NCBI GenBank assembly: GCA_913048545.1
Contig: CAJWWH010000057.1
Coordinates: forward strand, 1-10,831
Origin: an uncultured Opitutia bacterium
GTDB lineage: Bacteria; Verrucomicrobiota; Verrucomicrobiae; Opitutales; MB11C04
DNA: 10,831 bases
Direction of reading: 5' to 3'
Shown here one piece after another: positions 6,242-10,831 of the stretch. A model generated the notes under the pieces. That model worked only from the letters and a program-made list of their open reading frames with translations, was not told the DNA's origin and did not search any database. Numbering within the stretch: the stretch's first letter is position 1; each line of letters begins with the position of its first letter. Position numbers and translations under genes: made by a program.

Positions 6242-7588
6242 ATGGCAACTCCAGTAATTATGCCCCGACAGGGACAATCCGTAGAAAGCTGCATCCTTAC
6301 CGAATGGAAGGTTCAAACAGGCGATACTGTTGCCGAGGGCGATGTTCTTGCAGTGATTGAGACCGACAAAGCAAGCTTTGACCTTGAGTCGACCGCATCC
6401 GGGACCGTACTCGAACTTTTTTGGGAGGCCGATGATGATGTCCCTGTTCTTGCCAATGTATTAGTCATTGGAGAAGAGGGTGAGAATATTGATGAATTTC
6501 GACCCGCAGATTCTGGAGGGACATCCGCCCCTGAACCGGTTGCGGCTTCAACCTCTGATACAAATATTCCTGCTGTTGAGACAACAGCACAACCACAGGA
6601 AACCATTGCCCCGAGCGTGGGCTCGGTTAGTGCCCCTTCTGCCGGAATTAGTCCCCGTGCCCGTAAGAAAGCAATGCATGCCGGAGTGGATGCTGAAATT
6701 CTTGTCGGAACCGGTCCTGGTGGGCGTGTGATTGAAAGAGATGTGGATGCATTTCTTTCCGGATCACCTCGCTTATCTGCTGCGGCCCGCGTGCGTGCAC
6801 AGGATGGATTGGAAGCTCCGAAATATGGATCGGGGATAGCGGGAATGGCCTTGGCATCCGACATGCGCGAACCGGGTGCAATTGATGGTGCAGATGTGAC
6901 TCCAGTTAAGGGAATTCGAAAATTGATTGCGGATAAGATGATGCAATCTTTACAAGGAACAGCACAATTAACATTACATTCATCGTTTGATGCAACTGCC
7001 TGTCAGCAGTATCGCAAAAAACGATTGGCAGATGGAGAATCCAAGGTCTCTATTAACGACCTCGTGGCCAAGGCTATTTTATCCGCCCTCAAGCTACATC
7101 CTGAAATGAATGCTCATTTTCTTGGCGATCGCCTGGCAGTTTTTCATGAAGTTAATCTTGGCATTGCCGTGGATTCTCCACGGGGATTAATGGTTCCTGT
7201 GGTTGAGGGTGCCTCCACAATGTCCTTGGAAATGCTGTCAGCAGAAATTAAGAAAAAGGCAATCGCCTGTCGCGACGGTACCATACAACCGGACGATCTT
7301 TCCGGGGGAACTTTTACACTAACCAATCTGGGAATGCTGGGTGTGGAAAATTTCACACCTGTTCTTAATCCGCCTGAAATTGCAATTCTTGGAGTGGGTG
7401 GAATTAGGGTGAAGCCTCAAAGGCAGGAGGATGGAGAAATTTCCTTCGTGGATCAGATTTCGCTTAGTTTAACCATAGATCACCAAGCGATTGACGGTGC
7501 CCCTGCTGCCCGATTTTTACAGACTTTTGTAAACCATTTAGAAACTCATCCGGGTGAAAACCCACAAACCATTGAAGGAGAAGAATAA
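6242..7588 (+). CDS. Dihydrolipoamide acyltransferase, E2 of a 2-oxoacid dehydrogenase complex
   Basis: E2 forms the core of the complex and moves the acyl group from lipoamide to CoA. The 448 residues contain one lipoyl domain (about 1-80) with the attachment lysine Lys43 in IETDKASF, a Pro/Ala/Thr-rich swinging linker (about 90-135), a peripheral subunit-binding domain (136-172, ISPRARKK then GTGPGGRVIERDV), and the catalytic domain (about 218-440) with DHQAIDGAPAARF, where His414 and Asp418 are the active-site pair. The opening MPRQGQSVESCI is of the type seen with fused E1 alpha-beta proteins. Residues 175-211 look like a weak second binding domain. The next gene starts two bases past the stop, so E2 and E3 are co-translated. 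The acyl substrate (acetyl is most likely) cannot be settled from E2. There is no clear Shine-Dalgarno; the ATG at 6242 begins the lipoyl fold directly. Confidence 0.95.
   Translation: MATPVIMPRQGQSVESCILTEWKVQTGDTVAEGDVLAVIETDKASFDLESTASGTVLELFWEADDDVPVLANVLVIGEEGENIDEFRPADSGGTSAPEPVAASTSDTNIPAVETTAQPQETIAPSVGSVSAPSAGISPRARKKAMHAGVDAEILVGTGPGGRVIERDVDAFLSGSPRLSAAARVRAQDGLEAPKYGSGIAGMALASDMREPGAIDGADVTPVKGIRKLIADKMMQSLQGTAQLTLHSSFDATACQQYRKKRLADGESKVSINDLVAKAILSALKLHPEMNAHFLGDRLAVFHEVNLGIAVDSPRGLMVPVVEGASTMSLEMLSAEIKKKAIACRDGTIQPDDLSGGTFTLTNLGMLGVENFTPVLNPPEIAILGVGGIRVKPQRQEDGEISFVDQISLSLTIDHQAIDGAPAARFLQTFVNHLETHPGENPQTIEGEE
7577..7580 (+). promoter_or_regulatory. Shine-Dalgarno GGAG for the GTG-started lipoamide dehydrogenase gene
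   Basis: GGAG at 7577-7580 lies ten bases before the GTG at 7591, inside the end of the E2 gene. It supports GTG as the true start, and the protein beginning MKYDFAVIGAGPAGY fits the expected N-terminus exactly. It is the only main gene in the window with an obvious site. Confidence 0.6.
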
Positions 7589-7590
7589 TT

Positions 7591-8934
7591 GTGAAATATG
7601 ATTTTGCCGTAATTGGAGCCGGACCCGCTGGGTATGTGGCCGCTAAAAAAGCCGCGTCTGCCGGATTAAAAGTGGTCATGGTTGAAAAGAAAAAGCTTGG
7701 AGGCGTCTGCCTGAACGAGGGTTGCGTTCCATCGAAGACTCTTTTGCAGGCCGCCAAAACTTACCATCACGCAAAGCACGGATCTATTTTCGGAGTCGAA
7801 GCAGGAAGTCTAAGTTTTGATTTTGGAAAAGCCCATGCTCATAAAAATTCGGTTATGGATCGAATGAGAGACGGAATTGCCGGGTTGATGAAGAAGCATA
7901 AAGTCGAAGTTATTGAAGGAGAAGCTACACTAGTCAAAGGTGGTTTTTCGGTGAACGGAGAAACCCATGAGGCTGAAAATATTCTGCTTTGCACCGGCTC
8001 TTCTCCCACCATTCCTCCCATACCGGGTATCGAGGCGGAACACATCGTTGACTCTACCGGTATTTTAAATAACGAAACTCTGCCTGAAAATCTGGTTATT
8101 GTGGGCGGAGGAGTGATTGGATGTGAATTTGCCTGTGTTTATGCCTCGGTCGGAGTTCCTGTTACCGTATTGGAAGCCATGCCCGAAATTTGTCCCAATT
8201 TAGATTCTGAAATTTCAGCTATTCTCCGGAAGGAACTCGAAAAGAAAGGGGTTACCTTTGTACTTGGTGCGAAGGTGGAAAGTTTTGAGGGCAAGTCCGT
8301 TCGTTATAACCTGGAGGGAGAGGGCAAGGATATGGATGCTGACTTGGTTCTTATTGCCACCGGCCGACGCCCCAATGTTTCGGATCTTGGACTGGAAGAT
8401 ATTGGCTTGGATTTTGATCCACGAGGCGGTGTGAAAGTCGATCAGCGTGGAGCTACTAACTTACCAGGTGTTTGGGCAGCCGGTGATATAACCGGACAAG
8501 CCTGGCTCGCCCATGCCGCAAGTCGTATGGCTGAGGTGGTGGTTCATAATATTACCGGTCAGAAAGATATCATGCGGCATGACACTATGCCTGCAGTTGT
8601 TTACACAAGCCCTGAGGTCGCTGTAGTTGGATTGACTAAGGAGGAAGCAACCGAGCGCGGTTTCAAAGTGAAGACTGGAAAAATACCTATGGCGATCAAT
8701 GCTCGATACATTGCAGAAAATCCCGGGGAAGAGGGTATGTGTAAGGTCGTGCTTGATGCAGATACAAATCGTTTACTCGGCGTTCACATGGTGGGGGGAG
8801 CCTGTTCAGAAATGATTTTTGGAGCGACTGCCATGCTGGAAACCGAGTTAAGGGAAGAGGAAATTGCAGAAATCGTATTTCCACATCCAACCACATCCGA
8901 AATTATGAAGGATGTTTTCATGGCCGTCCGTTAA
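7591..8934 (+). CDS. lpdA: Dihydrolipoyl dehydrogenase (E3)
   Basis: E3 is a cytoplasmic FAD flavoprotein that reoxidises the dihydrolipoyl groups of E2 and reduces NAD+. The 447-residue protein has the standard layout: an FAD-binding GAGPAG at 9-14, the redox disulfide Cys40-x4-Cys45 in GGVCLNEGCVPSK, an NAD-binding GGGVIG at 172-177, a second FAD contact in GVWAAGDITG, and a C-terminal dimerisation domain ending in FPHPTTSE, where His432 and Glu437 form the catalytic base pair. All essential residues are intact. The GTG start is set by the GGAG site and by the fold beginning at residue 2. Its place between E2 and E1 shows that it serves this complex, though E3 is often shared among several complexes in a cell. 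Confidence 0.97.
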   Translation: MKYDFAVIGAGPAGYVAAKKAASAGLKVVMVEKKKLGGVCLNEGCVPSKTLLQAAKTYHHAKHGSIFGVEAGSLSFDFGKAHAHKNSVMDRMRDGIAGLMKKHKVEVIEGEATLVKGGFSVNGETHEAENILLCTGSSPTIPPIPGIEAEHIVDSTGILNNETLPENLVIVGGGVIGCEFACVYASVGVPVTVLEAMPEICPNLDSEISAILRKELEKKGVTFVLGAKVESFEGKSVRYNLEGEGKDMDADLVLIATGRRPNVSDLGLEDIGLDFDPRGGVKVDQRGATNLPGVWAAGDITGQAWLAHAASRMAEVVVHNITGQKDIMRHDTMPAVVYTSPEVAVVGLTKEEATERGFKVKTGKIPMAINARYIAENPGEEGMCKVVLDADTNRLLGVHMVGGACSEMIFGATAMLETELREEEIAEIVFPHPTTSEIMKDVFMAVR

Positions 8935-8964
8935 CCATTTTTAAATTACTAAACACCTTTCGAT

Positions 8965-10831
8965 ATGCCTAAGTCACAAATAGTAGAACCTGCAGAAGAA
9001 CGTAAAGCCGGAACCATTCGGTTTGCTGAGATCCCTCTCAATCAGTACAAGCAAGATATTGCCAAAGAGAAAGAAGCCTACGGGGCTGAAGCTTTGGTGG
9101 GTATGTATGAAGATATGCTTCTTATCCGCGTATTCGAAAATATGCTTCAATCCATTAAAACTCAGGGTTCCTACGAGGGGATCGAATATGACCACAAGGG
9201 ACCGGCTCACCTGTCAATCGGGCAGGAGGCATCATCGGTCGGACAAGCCTTTCTCCTTGGTATTGATGATCACATCCTAGGTTCACACCGTTCGCATGGT
9301 GAGATTTTGGCTAAAGGTATGTCCGCGATTCGAAAATTGGATGATGCTTCCCTGATCGAAATTATGGAGAATTTTCTTGGTGGTGATTGCTACCGGGTGG
9401 TTGAGAAAGAGGGTTCAGATTCAGTCAAGGACTTGGCTCGAAACTTTTTACTTTATGGTGCCTTGGCCGAAATCTTTGGCCGTGAAAACGGGTTTAACCG
9501 GGGATTGGGTGGATCAATGCATGCATTTTTTCCTCCTTTTGGAATTTTGCCCAATAATGCAATCGTGGGTGGTTCTGCGGATATTGCTATGGGGGCTTCT
9601 CTGTTCAAGAAGGTTAACCGTAAGAGCGGTATCGTTATTTCCAATATAGGCGACGCGTCCATGGGGTGCGGACCGACTTGGGAAGCAATGAATTTTGCCT
9701 CGATGCGCCAGTTCAAGGAGCTTTGGGATTCTTCGATGCGCGGTGGATTGCCAATTATTTTCAACTTCATGAATAATTTTTACGGAATGGGAGGTCAGAC
9801 GGCTGGCGAGACCATGGCCTTTGATTGCCTGGCTAGGGTAGGGGCGGGCGTGAATCCGGAATCAATGCATGCCGAACGGGTCGATGGCTATAACCCTTTG
9901 GCTGTCGTGGACGCAATCAAGCGAAAGAAAGCATTACTTGAGAATGGAGATGGCCCGGTTTTGCTTGAAACGATTACTTATCGTTATTCCGGACATTCCC
10001 CCTCGGATGCATCCTCCTATCGATTAAAGGAAGAGGTTGAGGCATGGCAGGCTGTGGATCCTATAAATGCATACTCAAAAGAACTGATAGAAGCCGGTAT
10101 GCTTACGGAGGAAGCAATTGAGCAAACGCAGGCAAACATCACCAAAGCAATGACGCAGGCATGTCGTTTGGCTTCGGACTTGGAGGTTTCTCCAAGACTC
10201 GCTTCGGAAAAAATTGGAAATTTAATGTTCTCCAAGAGGAAAGTTGAAAACTACGATACTACACGGGAGCCTGAGTTGATCTTAGCGGCTGCAGATAATC
10301 CAAGGGTTCAGGCATTGGCTAAGAAATCAAGAGCCGGTGTGATTGACGGAAAACCCGTTTCCAAAAATAAAGTTTATCAATTCAGGGATGCCATCTTTGA
10401 GGCGGCCTTTCATCGTTTTCAAAATGATTCCACATTGGTTGCCTATGGTGAGGAAAATCGTGATTGGGGTGGGGCTTTCGCCTGTTACCGTGGTTTAACT
10501 GAGTCTCTTCCGTATCATCGTCTTTTTAACTCCCCAATATCTGAGGCAGCCATTGTGGGCAGTGCTGTTGGTTATGCATTGGAGGGGGGGCGTGCGTTAA
10601 TTGAGTTGATGTATTGTGACTTTATGGGCCGTGCGGGAGATGAGATCTTTAATCAACTGGCCAAGTGGCAAAGCATGTCCGCATGCATTCTTGAAATGCC
10701 TGTTGTACTTCGGGTTTCCGTTGGTTCCAAATATGGAGCTCAACATTCTCAGGATTGGAGTGCGCTCGTAAATCATATTCCAGGCTTACAAGTTGTATTT
10801 CCATGCACTCCATATGATGCCAAAGGAATGC
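8965..10831 (+). CDS. Fused E1 alpha-beta subunit of a 2-oxoacid dehydrogenase complex, 3' partial
   Basis: The frame runs from ATG 8965 to the right edge without a stop (622 codons visible); a TAA at 8950-8952 excludes an earlier start. It is thiamine-diphosphate dependent and decarboxylates a 2-oxoacid, passing the acyl group to E2 lipoamide. The alpha half covers about residues 45-400: HLSIGQEA (82-89), HRSHGE (108-113), [11 protein letters not shown] (179-189), the cofactor motif GDASMGCG (229-236) to MNN (269-271), and [10 protein letters not shown] (339-348). A linker of about 70 residues leads to the beta half from about 470: [12 protein letters not shown] (494-505), [14 protein letters not shown] (521-534), [10 protein letters not shown] (591-600) and [17 protein letters not shown] (605-621). 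The end of the beta half is outside the window. The usual GDG is GDA here, and two stretches are longer than in ordinary E1 alpha (about 119-165 and 248-260). Pyruvate is the likeliest substrate; branched-chain or acetoin types are possible. No Shine-Dalgarno is visible. Confidence 0.93.
   Translation, partial: MPKSQIVEPAEERKAGTIRFAEIPLNQYKQDIAKEKEAYGAEALVGMYEDMLLIRVFENMLQSIKTQGSYEGIEYDHKGPAHLSIGQEASSVGQAFLLGIDDHILGSHRSHGEILAKGMSAIRKLDDASLIEIMENFLGGDCYRVVEKEGSDSVKDLARNFLLYGALAEIFGRENGFNRGLGGSMHAFFPPFGILPNNAIVGGSADIAMGASLFKKVNRKSGIVISNIGDASMGCGPTWEAMNFASMRQFKELWDSSMRGGLPIIFNFMNNFYGMGGQTAGETMAFDCLARVGAGVNPESMHAERVDGYNPLAVVDAIKRKKALLENGDGPVLLETITYRYSGHSPSDASSYRLKEEVEAWQAVDPINAYSKELIEAGMLTEEAIEQTQANITKAMTQACRLASDLEVSPRLASEKIGNLMFSKRKVENYDTTREPELILAAADNPRVQALAKKSRAGVIDGKPVSKNKVYQFRDAIFEAAFHRFQNDSTLVAYGEENRDWGGAFACYRGLTESLPYHRLFNSPISEAAIVGSAVGYALEGGRALIELMYCDFMGRAGDEIFNQLAKWQSMSACILEMPVVLRVSVGSKYGAQHSQDWSALVNHIPGLQVVFPCTPYDAKGM

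Noticed and set aside
6313..6864. Long antisense frame of 183 codons opposite the E2 gene
   Set aside because: It lies wholly opposite the lipoyl domain and linker of E2, is Ser/Pro/Ala-rich as expected from the reverse complement of that linker, and shows no domain or ribosome binding site.
6242..10831. Naming the complex an acetoin dehydrogenase or specifically pyruvate dehydrogenase
   Set aside because: No acetoin-specific gene is nearby and the E1 is divergent around its active site, so only the general 2-oxoacid dehydrogenase type is supported.
1..10831. Mobile elements, CRISPR arrays, tRNA or rRNA genes, phage or defence genes
   Set aside because: I looked for them on both strands and found no terminal repeats, transposase, regular repeats, cloverleaf sequences or defence domains.

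Overview
This window reads as ordinary chromosomal DNA from a free-living bacterium of moderate GC. All eight substantial genes lie on the + strand. Most start codons have no recognisable Shine-Dalgarno sequence, and the 2-oxoacid dehydrogenase genes are of the fused-E1 type with an E2 beginning like those of Bacteroidota, spirochaetes and the PVC group. My best guess is a marine Verrucomicrobiota (Opitutae-like) or related lineage. This rests on overall flavour only, because no rRNA or other marker gene is present. I see no insertion sequence, integrase, tRNA, rRNA or CRISPR array.

Region 1 (1-1414) is most of a two-domain family-2 polyphosphate kinase, probably a polyphosphate:AMP phosphotransferase, whose 5' end lies outside the window. 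A 328-base gap follows. It holds no clear terminator or promoter, but it does contain a 25-codon reading frame with a good ribosome binding site that ends seven bases before the next gene.

Region 2 (1743-5339) is a tight three-gene block: a PfkB-family carbohydrate kinase, a PHP-like protein whose metal site is partly replaced, and a mannitol-dehydrogenase-family polyol (phosphate) oxidoreductase with its Lys-Asn-His catalytic set. A pyrimidine-rich 97-base gap leads to a DeoR/GlpR-type regulator (5437-6216), the usual sensor of a phosphorylated sugar.

Region 3 (6242-10831) starts only 25 bases after the regulator. It encodes a complete 2-oxoacid dehydrogenase complex in the order E2, E3 (lipoamide dehydrogenase), fused E1 alpha-beta. 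The E1 gene runs off the 3' end of the window. By sequence it is a pyruvate/branched-chain/acetoin-type complex, with pyruvate the likeliest substrate.

Read together, a sugar or polyol may be phosphorylated (PfkB) and oxidised or reduced at the polyol-phosphate level, with the 2-oxoacid end product turned into acyl-CoA by the complex, all under or near a DeoR regulator. The individual families are well established. The joint pathway and its substrate are inference. The least explained parts are the PHP-like protein, a possible second degenerate subunit-binding segment in E2, and insertions plus a changed thiamine-diphosphate motif in E1.
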